Of a DNA stretch of 64,000 nucleotides, positions 1-11,806 are shown one piece after another. The first letter of the stretch is position 1. Each line of letters begins with the position of its first letter. The DNA is from Chiua virens. Taxonomy: Eukaryota > Basidiomycota > Agaricomycetes > Boletales > Boletaceae. Both the position numbers and the translations under genes were made by a program. The stretch covers positions 992,001-1,056,000 of the forward strand of contig JAHNUO010000005.1 of the NCBI GenBank assembly GCA_019787685.1, in the 5' to 3' direction. Below the pieces are notes generated by a model, which saw nothing but the letters and a program-made list of their open reading frames with translations, did not search any database and was not told the origin of the DNA.

Positions 1-199
1 CGCTGTATTATTCTACATGTAACTCGCTATTTGTGACCTGGAATTGCTAGCACCTGTCGATTCTAAATTTCTAATTTAGACGTGTATGATCAGCAGTGTA
101 CGAATATTTTTTTATCACTGCACTGAACCAAAACAAAATATATGTCCGACGTGCTCGATGATCCGCATACATTCAGCTCTGCATCTCTCGACGACAACG

Positions 200-1215
200 G
201 GCAACGGGAGAATTGGCGACGACGTCAAAGAATGTGCCCTGGACCTGTGGACGGTTGGCCACTTGAAGAGATCTGCTAACTTCTCCGAGTGTCCAAATCG
301 ACGATGCGGTCACCTTGCGCTTCTCTCAGTGTCGGACGAACTCAGCTTCTTACACGTGCTGTGCTGACGGCACTCGAAGATCTCTATGCTGAAGAATCGG
401 ACCTTTCCCTCAATAAAGATTGCACCTGGCTCAGAATTCAACTCGGGATCACGATCACGCCATCCAGTATCCTGAGCCGAAATCTCCTTGACGTTGGTCT
501 CACCCACAAAATATGTCCCAAGATAGCTGCGGGACGTAACGAGGTCGCACGAGAGGAGTTCCGGGACATGCTGCAAACCCAGTTTACTGGCAACCTCACC
601 GATGTTTCGTTCGTGGTGACCGGTACTCATTATGCACTGCCTTGACACCGGAGGGTTACTTCGCGGGCTGTGCCATACCGGGCTCTTACGACGCAGCAGA
701 ATTTTACAGTTTTGTTTCTGAAGAAGTGGTAAGTGAAGTGGTTGTCTCCCCCAGCTCGGAAGCTGAGTGTTTGATAGCTCCCCCACATGAATCCCTTCCA
801 GAATCACGTTCTATCGTCGTCCTCGATGATTGTCGCATCCATTACACTCCGGAGCTTGTGGACCTTATTGAAGGTGCAGGTTTGCCTGATTTCTCATGCT
901 TATCACGATAGATTGCTGATCAGACGACTGGACTGTAGGTTGTTTGTTTGTTCTTTTACCCCCATATTCCTTAGATGTTAGTCCAATTGAAGAGCCATTC
1001 GACACGTGTAAGTACATACCTTGTAGCCTGCTTTATGCATGAATCGACCCAAACTGTGACTGAATATTAATATTTGTAAGTCAGAGTATATATTCGACAA
1101 CACGGTGATCAGCTATGACGGATTCTGGATCCCATCGATGTACTCATTGAGGCAGCCAGCTGCATCCGAGTCTGAAATGGCTGAAAACTGGTTTCGACAC
1201 GCAGAGTACATTATT
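200..1215 (+). mobile_element. Decayed DDE (IS630/Tc1-like, DDE_3) transposase relic
   Basis: Broken frames on the plus strand together resemble a Tc1/IS630-type transposase. An N-terminal helix-turn-helix-like part (IGDDVKECALDLW, about 205-245) is followed at 340-640 by a piece with EESDL, CTWL, ILSRNLLDVGLTHK and EEFRDMLQTQF. At 640-890 comes the catalytic core with GYFAGCAIPGSYDAAEFY and VVLDDCRIHYTPELVDLIEGAG, and at about 960-1010 the third catalytic block, PPYSLDVSPIEEPF, in another frame. A C-terminal trace (DPIDVLIEAA, then WFRHAEY after a shift) lies at 1130-1215. Stops and shifts make it inactive. I did not find terminal inverted repeats or a target-site duplication by eye. It ends about 270 bp before the macro-domain gene. 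Confidence 0.7.
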
Positions 1216-1488
1216 GGTGATACAGAGTGACATGGAACAAATAGTGATGTGATCATGGCAATATTATACGTAAGGACAGTCTGGGAGAGCAGTGACCCAC
1301 CAGATGCAGCCAAACGTTATGTACAGTATGTCATTCAATGGCCGTACAAACACTGCAATCTCGCCGAACTCGTCGGTCAATGGGCCACGATCTGGTCCGA
1401 GTCACGAGTCACACTCGAGCGCTTTAAAGACTTCAAAGTCACGGTAGCGCTTATTCCAAGCAACATTTCTACGATCATGCCGATTCTC

Positions 1489-2529
1489 ATGAACGAGATT
1501 CCAACGATAAGCGCACTCTACCGAAGCGGAATCCTACGTGCTAAGGTTGACACTTTGGACAAAGTATCTCTCCTGTGAGTACGCCCGCTTGACCCAACTT
1601 ATCGCACCGGGCTCGAATTCAAGTTGATTATGTACTTCCGGACAGCAAGGGAGATATCACCAAACTTGAGGTAGATGCAATCGTAAACGCAGCAAATTCC
1701 ACTCTTTTAGGTGAGTCCAAGTTGTTAGGACTCAGATATGCTACTAGTAGTAACATTCGAGTGTCGATAACCTGACTGACTTGGACAAATTTAATCTTGA
1801 AGGAGGTGGTGGTGGTATGAACCATTCATGTCTTCTTCCTATAAGTTTGCTCATACCTACTTTCTGTAGTTGATGGTGCAATCCATCGCGCGGCTGGTCG
1901 CCAGCTCTTGGCTGAGTGTAAGTTGGATGGTAAGTTTCGGATCTCGAGTACGTTCTCATAGACGAGATCCAGGTCGAACGCTGAATGGCTGTAAAATTGG
2001 AAATGCAAAGATAACTGGCGGGTACAATCTCCCTGCGTACGTTCTTACCTGTTTTTTGGATACTTCTGCCACTTATCCCCATCGCCGGCGACAGAAAGCG
2101 CGTGATTCATACAGTCGGGACCGATCTACTCCCCAAGCCAGGCTACTACTTGTGAAAGCTTGCTCGAATCTTGTTATAAAACAAGTTTACAGTTGGCGGT
2201 TGCCAATAATTGCAAGACTATCGTATGTATGCTGTGTTTATATCGGATCGGAAGCTGTGAGCAAGTTTACTACAGGCTTTCCCTTGCATCTCTACGGGAG
2301 TATACGGCTATCCTATCGGAGAAGCCACCAAGGTTGCACTAAAATGCGTCCGGGATTTTTTGGATAAAGAGGAGGGTGAAAAGGTATTAGCATAACGCTA
2401 GCCATCGATCACCCATACTCAGCTTATTCTACGCAGCTTAAGCGTGTAATATTCGTGGTTTTCAGCGACGGGGACAAAGCTACTTACGAGTGCGTGGTTT
2501 ACATCCCAAATCATCCGGCTATTGATTGA
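1489..2529 (+). CDS. Macro domain (ADP-ribose / ADP-ribosyl hydrolase) protein, reading frame damaged
   Basis: About 211 aa in eight exons (1489-1574, 1624-1710, 1803-1814, 1870-1929, 1973-2036, 2095-2222, 2276-2383, 2437-2529). The conserved macro-domain elements are in order: GDITKLEVDAIVNAAN, the glycine loop GGGGVDGAIHRAAG, ITGGYNLPA, VIHTVG, then SCYKTSLQLAVANNCKTI, and AFPCISTGVYGYP. This is the MacroD/YmdB class, which removes ADP-ribose from proteins or hydrolyses O-acetyl-ADP-ribose. After VIHTVG one base at 2117-2120 must be skipped to continue with PIYSPSQ. Joining exon 1 to exon 2 also costs one base. The last exon reads VIFVVFSDGDK and ends normally. A second in-frame ATG lies at 1477. 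The damage could be real pseudogenization or assembly insertions; the absence of other stops favours the latter. Confidence 0.85.
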
Positions 2530-4175
2530 AGTAATAATCAGGCAACTCATCCCCCTCTACTTTCCACCCCAGGAGGTAATAACTGATTGAAGAGGGTCAC
2601 TGGGGACGCAATTTGAATGACCTGTCACTCTGGCAGCTTTCCGATCGTCTAGTCTGCGAGGGGAATTTGTATTGTTACTTATGCATCCAGCGGGGTCAGC
2701 AGACCGAACCTGTGTTATATCCACGAGTTTCGGTGTCACAAGTTTTCCCATCAACACACATGGTCCACTCTCTCAAAAAATTTCCCTGAGTACCGAAATA
2801 TTTATATACCACATACTAAGTATGGACTGGCAGGAGGTTGGCGAGTCAATCGATTGACCGATCTTGGTTCCTGTATACAATTGACGGTAACCAGGTCGGC
2901 TACGCCACTGCCAGAGTCGGGTGACAATAACGCCAGTGCCTTCCTGGATGACAATGTACCTTGGCGACTTCTATTAGGTCTTCAGGCGAATCGTTGGTGA
3001 CTCGAATCTCATTTACACAGGATATACAAGACTCCCTTTGCGTGGCAGTGACCGTTCCACCCGCTATGATTTTGGTTGATGTCCGGTTCTTACCCTACGG
3101 CCTAGTATGTGTTGCTAAGTTGCGACCGCTCGTCTCGAAGTGAATCCGCGACAACGAAGCAAGGAAGGTTGTCTACGACTTCATGGTATCAGGAAGCCAA
3201 GAGAACAGCGGATTTGCATTTTACGCAGACGTATGATCAAATAGCAAAGGCTCCCTCGTTCGAAGTCGAGTTGTTGGCGATCTATGGGCTAAACCTGCGA
3301 TGTTGCGAAGGACTCTGACCGCAATCTGTGCACTGCCGTCACGCAATTTACAGGCATCAAGTACCATCAACTTGAACGACCCTTTCACTTGACAACTGAT
3401 ACTTGCACGGACGCATGATGTGACGAAGTCATCAACTATTATGGGGCACAGAGCATTAATCACTGGGCTTAAGTACCCATCAATCTGGATCTATGGACCG
3501 GTGGGGCCCAGTGATTACGAACCTCTCGTATGTATTCACTCACCGGGTGAAAGTCAGATTAATATTGTGGCAGTGTAACAAGCTGCTATCGGGACGATTA
3601 ACTGATGAATATCGCCTTCTCGTCGAGCTATTTCCCTGTCCGAGTCGGCTGGATGCTTGTCTTCAACTTGTTGGAAGTCAGTTAAGCTGCTTTGTAGACC
3701 TGCTCTACAGCTGCGCTGACTGGGCGAATATCCAAGTGTTAAAAACATAAACGCGGCAGATTGGCGCGAGCGTTGCAATATCCATGAGCTGGTTACTCAA
3801 TGTATTGACCGGCAAAATGTCGTCAATTGGAATGAAACTTGAGCGTTGGTATGAAATGTTACTTAAACTGTATATAATATGTTCGATGACCAGTTCCCTT
3901 TCTCAGTTTTGTTGTTCCGACAGTTCATAGTTGTACTGACGTCTGAATTCAAGAGAAGTCACTTCAGGTGTGGTCGGACATAGTATTAGGATCCCATCAG
4001 GGGTGAAGATAAATATAGTGAAATTTCCGGCACCAATATATTCCCACCAGATGAATCTTTGACCTTCCTGTATATCCTCAAGTGATGTCCTACTGCATGA
4101 TCTACTGCAGCCGACGTATCTAAACAAAAAGTATTGCTCATAAGCGCTAACGCTGAAGACGCCCCGACCAGTGAT
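2530..4175. other. Gene-poor stretch, nothing recognised
   Basis: Only short frames occur here on both strands (longest about 95 codons, minus strand, 3903-4190). None shows a domain or a splice pattern that extends it. I saw no tRNA, no terminal repeats and no clear transposase motif. It may be old decayed transposon DNA, given the relic just upstream, but that is inference. Confidence 0.4.
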
Positions 4176-5109
4176 ATGCGCACGCAGCACGCCGCGGCTT
4201 TCATCACTCTACCCATCGAGGTACGTAAGGACACTGATTGAGATACCCTCCAATGGACCGAAAAACAAGGTCCTGAGTCCTGACATGCAACGTTAGCTCC
4301 TCTACGAGATACACCTCTTCTCCACATCCCCTACACTCCCACAGACATGCAAGACACTACACGCTATCTTCGCGTCTTCCCCATTCTCCTACCGAGCCCA
4401 ATACCTCATCGCATGCACTGAGTCCAAGTCAACCCACATCCGCCAGGACGCCGTCCTCACCACAATTCTGCGCTATCCTGTATGTACTCAGGACGTCCTC
4501 GAGGCGTATTTTCGCCGGAGGGATCCCCGAGATATGCAAATGACCGCACTAGACCTACCGCGCCGGCTCTTTCGTGCGCTTGTCCCCCGCGAATCACGTC
4601 CATGTCCACGGTCTCCATCTGACAATGACTCATCACGCGCGTCCCGGACAACACACATGCCAGTGGACCCAGCAGGCTGGTCCGACTCGGATCCGCCCTT
4701 ACCGTTCCTCCGATACTTGTACACATACCCGCATCTCCGTGCGCCGAATGCGAATGCGCATGGCGGGTACGCGTTGACGAAGGCTGTCAAAGTCGGGTTC
4801 GTCCCCCTGGTGCGGTTCTTGCTCGATCACGGTGCCACACCGGCATGGAAAGGCAACTTGTCTGTCTTGATCGCCATCCATCGTAGAGACTTGGAGCTCG
4901 TCAGGATGCTCGTGGAGAGAATGGATATGGACACGTCTCCATCACGCAAAAAGAGCACTAGGAAGCGACGAAAGTTGGAGGATAGGGTGGAGGTGACGCC
5001 GGAAATGTTGAGAACGGCGGTCAAGTACAAGGCACAGGACATTGTCGAGTATCTTACAAGAGAAAAGGGATGTGTACCTGACATGCAAACATTGCTGCTA
5101 ATGAGATGA
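4176..5109 (+). CDS. Ankyrin-like protein with an F-box-like N-terminus
   Basis: Two exons (4176-4220 and 4297-5109) give 285 aa. The N-terminus, after splicing, reads TLPIELLYEIHLFSTSPTLP and then KTLHAIFASSPFSYRAQYLI, an F-box-like helix pair common in Agaricomycete ankyrin proteins. The C-terminal half has ankyrin-type spacing: ALTKAVKVGFVPLVRFLLDH, then VLIAIHRRDLELVRMLVE, then LRTAVKYKAQDIVEYL. A basic insert (SRKKSTRKRRK, near residue 225) separates two repeats. The role is unknown. By analogy it could be a ubiquitin-ligase substrate adaptor. The intron is GTACGT...TTAG and the frame is consistent across it. The start ATG is the first in frame after an upstream stop-rich stretch, so an extra upstream exon is not excluded. 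Confidence 0.75.
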
Positions 5110-5398
5110 TCTATGTACTGGGATGGCCTTCTAGGGTACATGTGGAAGCCTAACAGACAAGAGCGAGCAAGGCTACTTTACATGAAAATACATCCTCCAA
5201 TATACACTGCAGTAATCTGCTAATGTCACATCTATGGATGCATGCTCATCCGTGAAAAACTGTAGACAAAAGATTGCATAGAAAAAAATATGCAGGAATG
5301 AGAAAATGATACCGATGAAGGGAGATAAGAGGACCCGCAGGGAATCTGGAGACAGTCTCTTACAGAAGCAATAAAAGCTCGATACGTGGCCAGAGAGG

Positions 5399-6057
5399 TT
5401 AAATATCATCAATATCAATTTCCCCTTCGTCGCCGAACTCGAATGTGCATTCGCCATCCTCTTCGGGGAACGTATCTGTCTCGTTGATTTTGGCGCTTTC
5501 TGGAAGTTCGCCATAGGCTTTCACTACACAATTCTAGTCAGCAAATAATTCCAATGATGATAACAGATTACTCGCAATTTCTGGCTTCGTCAGCGGTGTA
5601 CTTGACGATGACATCTGCCTTGTCGTCTTGGAATTCACGAAGCGAAAGCAACACAATATCTCCCTGGTTGATCCAGACCTGAAAAGGTTCCCCTCGTTAA
5701 CATGGCGAGAAGAAAATGGATCCAAAGCACATGCTTGCCTTCTTCCGCATCTTTCCTCTGATGTGAGCTAATCGCTTCTGACCATCAAAGCACTGGGCCT
5801 CCAGGCGCCCATTGCCGAGCATTTTGATGACTTGGGCATATTCCTGACCATCTTCACGGAACACGAGCTCACGCTTGTCGTCCTCATTCTCGTTTTTTCC
5901 ACGTCTGCGATTCTTTCCACCCTGAGAGACGAGGTGAGCGAAGGTGGGAGTAAAGGCAGACAGCAAAATGACGAACCTTGCCTTTGTTCTGTGCACAAGA
6001 TGGCAAATCAGCTCCTGATGCACGAACCTGCATTGGATGAGTACACACCTTTGGCAT
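5399..6057 (-). CDS. TIF11: Translation initiation factor eIF1A
   Basis: Five exons (6049-6057, 5977-5988, 5739-5921, 5576-5678, 5399-5523) give exactly 143 aa, the usual size. It binds the 40S A site and promotes scanning and start-codon selection. Visible are the basic N-tail ([16 protein letters not shown]), the OB fold ([20 protein letters not shown] and [18 protein letters not shown], then [19 protein letters not shown]), [16 protein letters not shown], and the acidic tail ending EIDIDDI. Exon 1 is 9 nt and exon 2 is 12 nt. Two introns use GC donors, GCAAGC for 5679-5738 and GCGAGT for 5524-5575. No GT choice nearby restores the conserved protein. Short naive ORF calls will miss both ends of this gene. 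Confidence 0.95.
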
Positions 6058-7079
6058 TCTGTATCAGTGGCTTTTCTTGCTCGATGGGCAATGAGATCGA
6101 TGTGAGCAGTAAGTTACCAGCGTCGACTTTGTTGGTGCAACCTGTGGCACAATCACTGGCAGATCCGCATGTGGTCCGCATGTGGCAGTGCAATGAGTCA
6201 GCCAACTGACTCGAGGCTGTCTCTGCAGTTCGTGATGCCATGATCCCTAATGATGGATGTTCTCGCCTATCCGAGCATCCAGATGGCGGCCCTGTCTTGA
6301 GCATCATGACAACCACAACGAAATTACAATCATCCTTTGCAACCTATACGACAAAAGCTGGGCATCCAGTTGGATGTTCGAACGTTCATTGTTCACAAGC
6401 TTCTCTGACTTAAGTTGATCCTCACGCAGCAGAGTCACGCTGTTGCTAATTAAAGACCACTTTGCCCGCGGCCGCCAGGGAATAAATATCAGCCGTTTAA
6501 ATGTTGCGTTGCTACTCCCAGAACTCGCCAATTTGAGGAATGGATCGGTTGCAGCCATAAATGAAGCAGCCACGCGGATCCAGATACGCTTGTCGAGGTT
6601 GTCCTCGGGTCCAGATCGATCAGTGGATGTTTTTTTCTTCACATGTCAGGTCCCGACTTAGTTGGTGGAGAATCCCGATAAAAAAACATTGATCGACGCG
6701 GCCCGCGGTGCAACCACGCCGCCTAATATAGCTACCTGTGGCTTTGACATACCAAGTGAAAATTTCTCAAAAGTTCATCCGAAATCATCACTCGCTTCGT
6801 GGCGGGCTGGGCGGAAGTGAGAATCTATATTCGGATTGCATCGGACTGCTAGCACCACAAAAGCTGTCAAGAAAGAGCGGAGTGTAATTGAAATATGGTA
6901 TATGCATGATGTAAACGTGCGATGCATGCTGGGCTTTAGTAACTCTCGAACCATATCGGCCCATGGTCGCGCCGAAACTCAAAGCTTCCATGGTATAAGA
7001 CCTGCCCAGACTCAGACCTGCCCAGCTTCACGACTACCAGGGAGGGTAGAATTACGGTGAGACTGACAGGTGGGATGCA
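6058..7079. other. Upstream region of eIF1A and downstream of the ETFRF1-like gene
   Basis: Both neighbours lie on the minus strand, so this is the eIF1A promoter side plus the 3' flank of the LYR gene. ORFs of up to about 110 codons occur on both strands but none has recognisable motifs. I see no RNA gene or mobile element. Confidence 0.45.
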
Positions 7080-7535
7080 TCATGAGTCCGATGTTGGGCT
7101 GGAGGGATACATCCGCTTCAAATGCCTATATTTGCGAAGCGAGTATAAGGCCAAAGTTTCTGATGAGAATCAGGCTGAATCTCCACAGGATTGAATGCGG
7201 CATATACCATTCTTGATGTATTCTCCAAGCTCAAGCGCTCGTTCAATCTCCGCCTCATCTGTCAGGTTTCGACTCTCTGTGTGTTGATCCGGTTAACATC
7301 GTGATGTATGGTCACGCGGAGAAGCTCGGAGAGAGGATTCGGGATTTAGGTGAAAGACTCACTTTCATAGAGTTTTCTTAGCTTTCCGTGAAAGTTGTAG
7401 CTGAAGGACAACATGCATCAATATGCCATAGCGACGAACGCATCTGACGAACGATGGCTCATAATCACGCCCAAGACGATGGAGCTCTTTGTATAAGGCT
7501 AGGGCTCGCAGACGATGGGAGGGCTTTGTTGCCAT
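7080..7535 (-). CDS. LYR-motif protein, ETFRF1/LYRM5-like
   Basis: Four exons (7453-7535, 7363-7400, 7208-7276, 7080-7159) give 89 aa. The start lies in a strong context, GCCACCATGG. The protein is a mitochondrial LYR small helical protein: RLRALALYKELHRLGRDYEP carries the LYR-type motif (here LYK), followed by YNFHGKLRKLYE, NLTDEAEIERALELGEYIKN and LALYSLRKYR. The LGRDY and LRKYR signatures match ETFRF1 (LYRM5), which in animals binds electron transfer flavoprotein and removes its FAD. LYR proteins usually also contact acyl carrier protein. The exact LYRM subtype is inferred. All introns have GT-AG ends, and the first donor (GTTCGT) was chosen because it alone keeps the frame. Confidence 0.85.
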
Positions 7536-8341
7536 GGTGGCGGGAACTGACAAGCCCGCGAGGAACAATGCTCAAATCAGGCAGCGTGGAATGTACCACC
7601 AATGTCATTCAATATATCCAATATGTTTCGCCTGTAGCAGGTTAGACGCAACGTCAGTCTGATTCAGACGCTTTGGGCTCGGGGTGCTTGTCGGGTCAAG
7701 CTCCTGGAGCCATGCCTCACATTTCTCAGACGACCTTCCATTGCGACGCGCAGCAACGTGACATCGTGGACCGTCTTAGCGAACTCGTACCGAACAGTCT
7801 AGTCCATTCCTTTTCGTCTGACTACTTCCGATGCACAAGCATGACTATGCGCGTGTAATCTTAATGTTTCCTGATGGGAACATGAAGATTCAAAATGATA
7901 CATCTGAATGATCTGTGAATTTTCTGTATGCACGAAATAACGCTGTAGACTACTAGTATGAACAACATCACAGTGCAATTGGAGAAAAATAGAAGATAAT
8001 CAGGCCGTGACACGACACATGTGCTTCAACGCAGGACTTTCACTGTAGAGCATAGCACGCACAGTCAAATACATGAGAGTCGATTTGAAGTAACATTTTT
8101 CCACGGATGCATATTTTGGCTCACATAGCCACAATTGTCCCCCCAGTGACCTTGTAAACAAGTGTGCCCACGTGGAGCTTGCGGGTTCCTAGGTCAATCC
8201 GGCCGGCCTACGAACGTGCCAGGTACCAAGTGAATTGCCTTGCAGAACTTCTCTTCCCTCTCACTCAGTTTATAAACCCTCTGGATTCTCGGCCGTGATG
8301 AACCCTACATCGCTCGTACCTTCCTTCAAGGACACCCTGCA
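7536..8341. other. Divergent intergenic region between ETFRF1-like gene and phosphate transporter
   Basis: 806 bp lie between two divergent starts. It should hold the promoter of the PHO84-type gene. No coding sequence is recognisable. I did not find a convincing CACGTG (PHO-type) box by eye; a related core, CACGTGGA, occurs near 8169. Confidence 0.4.
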
Positions 8342-10468
8342 ATGGCTAACCCCGTCGAGCAACTCTTCGACCACGGGTCATACCCCGATAAGCCTCAGGC
8401 GATGCCCAACATTGTCGTTCTTAACGAGCGCCGTCGTGCTGCGCTCCAAGAGATCGATAACGCTCCCTTCTCGTATGTTCTTTCAGTTTCTCTTGCTTCT
8501 CATCTCATCCGTCATCCTTCATAGTTGGTTCCATGTCAAAGTCTGTCTTGTCGCAGGTGTTGGCTTCTTCACCGATGCGTGAGTGGTATTTTGTCAATGA
8601 GGCCATCCGCATAACCTTAATCACGTAATCCTCGGTTAGCTATGACATCTTTGCGATCAGTATAGCTGCAACCATGCTCAACTACGTCTACGGCGGAAAA
8701 AATGGTAGATCAATCCGTTTACTTTCTCTTTCATACTCCTATCTGATCATCTGTACAGTTACCCTCACCTCTTGGCAAAGCACCGGTATCAAGGTTGCCA
8801 CTCCCGTCGGAAACTTGTTTGGTCAACTTATTTTCGGTTGGCTTGCCGATCTCGTCGGTCGTAAGCGCATGTGTATGTTAAGCAGCCTCGATCGTTTCCA
8901 CCTAGTGATATTCTAAACCCTGACAATCTAGACGGTATTGAGCTCATGATCATGATCATCGCTACCTTCGGTCAGGCTCTTTCCGGCCAAGCACCCGCTG
9001 TCGGCATCGTTGGTGTCCTCATCGTCTGGCGCTTCATTGTCAGTACTTCCACTGTGTTCAATCTATTTACACCCGTTCATCATTGCATTTACAGATGGGT
9101 GTGGGAATTGGCGGTGACTACCCGTTGAGTGCCATCATCTCATCCGAATTCGCCGCTACCCGCAGTCGTGGTCGTCTCATGACAGCCGTGTTCGCCTTCC
9201 AGGGATGGGGTCAATTCAGTACGCTTTGCTGTCCATCTCTAATTTCAAATTCACACGACTCAATCCCTGCAAGCTTCTTCCTTAGTTGGTATCATCGTCG
9301 TAGCTGCATACAAGGATGCCATCCTTGCAGCTCCCTACCCCTGCGTTGTCCCCGTCGACTACACTTGGCGTCTCCTCATCGGTCTTGGATGTATTCCTGG
9401 CGTCGTCGCCCTTTACTTCCGTCTCACGATTCCTGAGACCCCTCGTTTCACCATGGATGTCGAGCGCAACATAGACCAGGCTACAATGGACATCGAGAAC
9501 GTTATCACCATCGGCAAACACGTCGAGGACGATGATGCTGTTATTACCCAGCGCATCAAGGCACCTCGTGCAAGTCTCGCTGATTTCTCTGCTCACTTTG
9601 GCAAGTGGGAAAACGGGAAGGTGCTGCTCGGCACAGCCTACTCTTGGTTTGCACTTGATGTCAGTCGAACATGCTTCTGCCTTCCTCGTTTGGTCCTGAC
9701 GTGTCCCTAGATCGCCTTCTATGGTCTTGGTCTCAACAGCTCTGTCATTCTGAGTGCCATCAAATTCGGTGGCGGTTCCGCAGGGAGGGGCACCTCTCTC
9801 CTCGTCTACCAGACTCTCTACAACGTTTGTGTCGGAAACCTTATTCTCTCCGTTGCCGGTCTTATTCCGGGGTACTGGGCATCCTTCCTCGTCATCGATA
9901 CCTGGGGTCGCAAGCCCATCCAACTCATGGGTTTCTCCGTTCTAACCGTTCTCTTTGTCATTATGGGTATGCCTTTGTTTTAACTTCCGTTGACAAGCAC
10001 TCATCCTTTCCCAAAGGCTTTGCTTATGACAAGCTGATTGCCACAACAGCTGGCACAAACGCTTTCGTTTTCCTTTACTGTCTTACCAACTTCTTCCAGA
10101 ACTTCGGTCCCAACACTACGACCTTCGTCGTACCCGGAGAGGCCTTCCCCACCCGTTACCGTTCCACTGCACACGGTATCTCCGCAGCAAGTGGCAAGCT
10201 CGGTGCTGTGGTTGCTCAGCTAGGTTTCGGCCAGTTAGTTAACATTGGTGGCACGAACCAATTCGTCCAACACATGTGAGTATCATCCATCGCTGGTTTC
10301 CAATGGCCATCTGAATGATCATGTCTGTGCAGTATGGAAATCTTTGCCTTCTTCATGTTGACCGGAATATTCTCAACCTTACTTATCCCTGAGACCAAAC
10401 AGAGGACCCTCGAGGACCTTTCCAACGAGAACCAGGAAACGTATATTTCTGGTGCTGTTACCGCCTAG
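8342..10468 (+). CDS. PHO84: High-affinity inorganic phosphate transporter, PHO84/Pht1 family (MFS)
   Basis: Ten exons sum to 539 aa, a normal length for the family: 8342-8472, 8525-8578, 8640-8704, 8759-8872, 8932-9038, 9095-9218, 9286-9659, 9711-9966, 10017-10275, 10333-10468. A 12-helix plasma-membrane H+/phosphate symporter is expected. Visible are [20 protein letters not shown] in helix 1, the MFS loop [12 protein letters not shown], and the Pht1 signature [13 protein letters not shown] in helix 4. The central acidic loop ([11 protein letters not shown]) leads to [20 protein letters not shown], and [20 protein letters not shown] and [11 protein letters not shown] lie near the end. All introns are GT-AG and the frame is clean. 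An antisense frame of 213 codons is a shadow. Confidence 0.95.
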
Positions 10469-10851
10469 ATGGTGAAATTCTCTGGTAGTTTGGACACTCG
10501 TTAAATTTATCGGATCCTCTTGTCAACCGTTTAGTTTCTCTGTAATATGCACTGCCGTTCTCACTGGACCCTGGACCACCTAGTTCTCAGCTGATGGATG
10601 TACCTCCGACGGTGTTCTGTACATATGATAAGCCATTGATTAGTACTTGCGCCTCGTCTTTAGCTAGGCGTGTCCGTAATGGCAAAAAGTATCCAATCGT
10701 GACTATTTAGCAAGCAAATTGCAAGGCCGTTTGCCCGAGTCAGAGGGATGGACTGGTATCGAGGAAGGCCAAAAAGTTATTCGTACAGATACATTCGTGC
10801 CTACGACTTTGCTTGCTTTTTCTGCTCATCGCATCATGAATGAACTGCATT
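10469..10851. other. Convergent 3' flanks of PHO84 and NIFK-like genes
   Basis: 383 bp between two convergent stop codons. It should contain both polyadenylation regions. No gene is visible. Confidence 0.5.
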
Positions 10852-11723
10852 TCAAGAGACCAAAAAAGGGTAGAAATAACACACATATGCGACGGCATCA
10901 AAATCGTATTTTATGCCCGCCTCAGCCAGCTTGCGTTTCCGTTCGTCTTGTCGCTTCATCAGCCGTTTTTCCGCCCTCTTGATGTCATTTTCAGTCCGTG
11001 ACTGAAAAAGGACGTCAGTCATCGTCGATACGTCGACATGGGTGTGCGCGCGTATTCACTCGCCTTGTTGTGTTGCATGCGGGCTATCCTATCTGTGGGG
11101 ACCGGCCGCCATTTGCGATCGGCGCCTATCCAGAGTTCGGGGTGGACCTCGTCCTTGGGTATGACTTTACATTTGAGGATGTGTCCCATGAGGAGGTAAC
11201 TGTCCATGGTCTCTGCGACGATTTGAGCAACCGAGGACGAGTCGAATTCGAGAAAAGCATAGTGTTTCGACTTTCCGGTCTAACGAGGTGAGGGTGTAAG
11301 ATATTGGGGAACTGAGCCTGAAGGACAAGCATGAAAGAGAAATGCAGACCTTTTTATTCCGGGAGACCCGTAATCGTAGTACCTCGCCGAATTGCGAGAA
11401 GTAGACACGGAGTTGGTCCTCGTAAAAACCGTGCGGTAGACGACTGATCACGATCACGCCCTTGTCATGTTTCTGCGTGTGATGAGCATATGGATATTAT
11501 AATGAGGGTTACAATAATGTGTGGGACGGGGAGTGTACAAAGCTTGGATATGTGGACGTACTGGTTGTCGTTGGGCTTGCTCGAGCTTTTTTTGCACTGT
11601 GGCATCGTCTTTGGCGACTGTTGGCAGTTTTGAGACGTTGATCTCGTCCTCAACGACGAGTTCTTCATCGGAAGAGTCGTCGCCATCAGTAGAGAAGCCG
11701 TGCAAATGGTCCTCGTCGCTCAT
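10852..11723 (-). CDS. NOP15: Nucleolar RRM protein, Nop15 / NIFK family
   Basis: Four exons (11562-11723, 11350-11472, 11064-11279, 10852-11001) give 216 aa, close to yeast Nop15. The family works in 60S ribosome biogenesis (ITS2 processing). An acidic N-terminus is followed by one RRM: RNP2-like [35 protein letters not shown], and the RNP1-like segment [10 protein letters not shown], then [14 protein letters not shown]. After the RRM come HPELWIG and a basic coiled C-terminus ([18 protein letters not shown]). The last intron (11002-11063) uses a GCGAGT donor after AACAAG. A GT donor 5 nt downstream would bring in a stop. The start is the second possible position, because the codon 12 nt upstream is TTG. 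Confidence 0.92.
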
Positions 11724-11806
11724 GTTGTTTCTCAAGGATGGAATTGATCGGTCCGACTAAATTTGTCTAATACAACACAACAACTTTTCCTCAACACAAC
11801 ACCGGG
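11724..11806. promoter_or_regulatory. 83-bp shared promoter of NIFK-like gene and unknown gene
   Basis: Start codons of two divergent genes are only 83 bp apart, so their core promoters must overlap. No TATA box is obvious. Confidence 0.45.

Noticed and set aside
2101..2124. Extra intron in the macro-domain gene around VIHTVG
   Set aside because: No donor/acceptor pair of usable length exists; all flanking codons match the family, so a one-base shift is needed.
3903..4190. 95-codon minus-strand frame before the ankyrin gene
   Set aside because: No domain, no supporting exons, and it overlaps the exon 1 start of the plus-strand gene.
9282..9923. 213-codon minus-strand frame
   Set aside because: It lies antisense to strongly conserved PHO84 exons and has no motif of its own; it is a codon-bias shadow.
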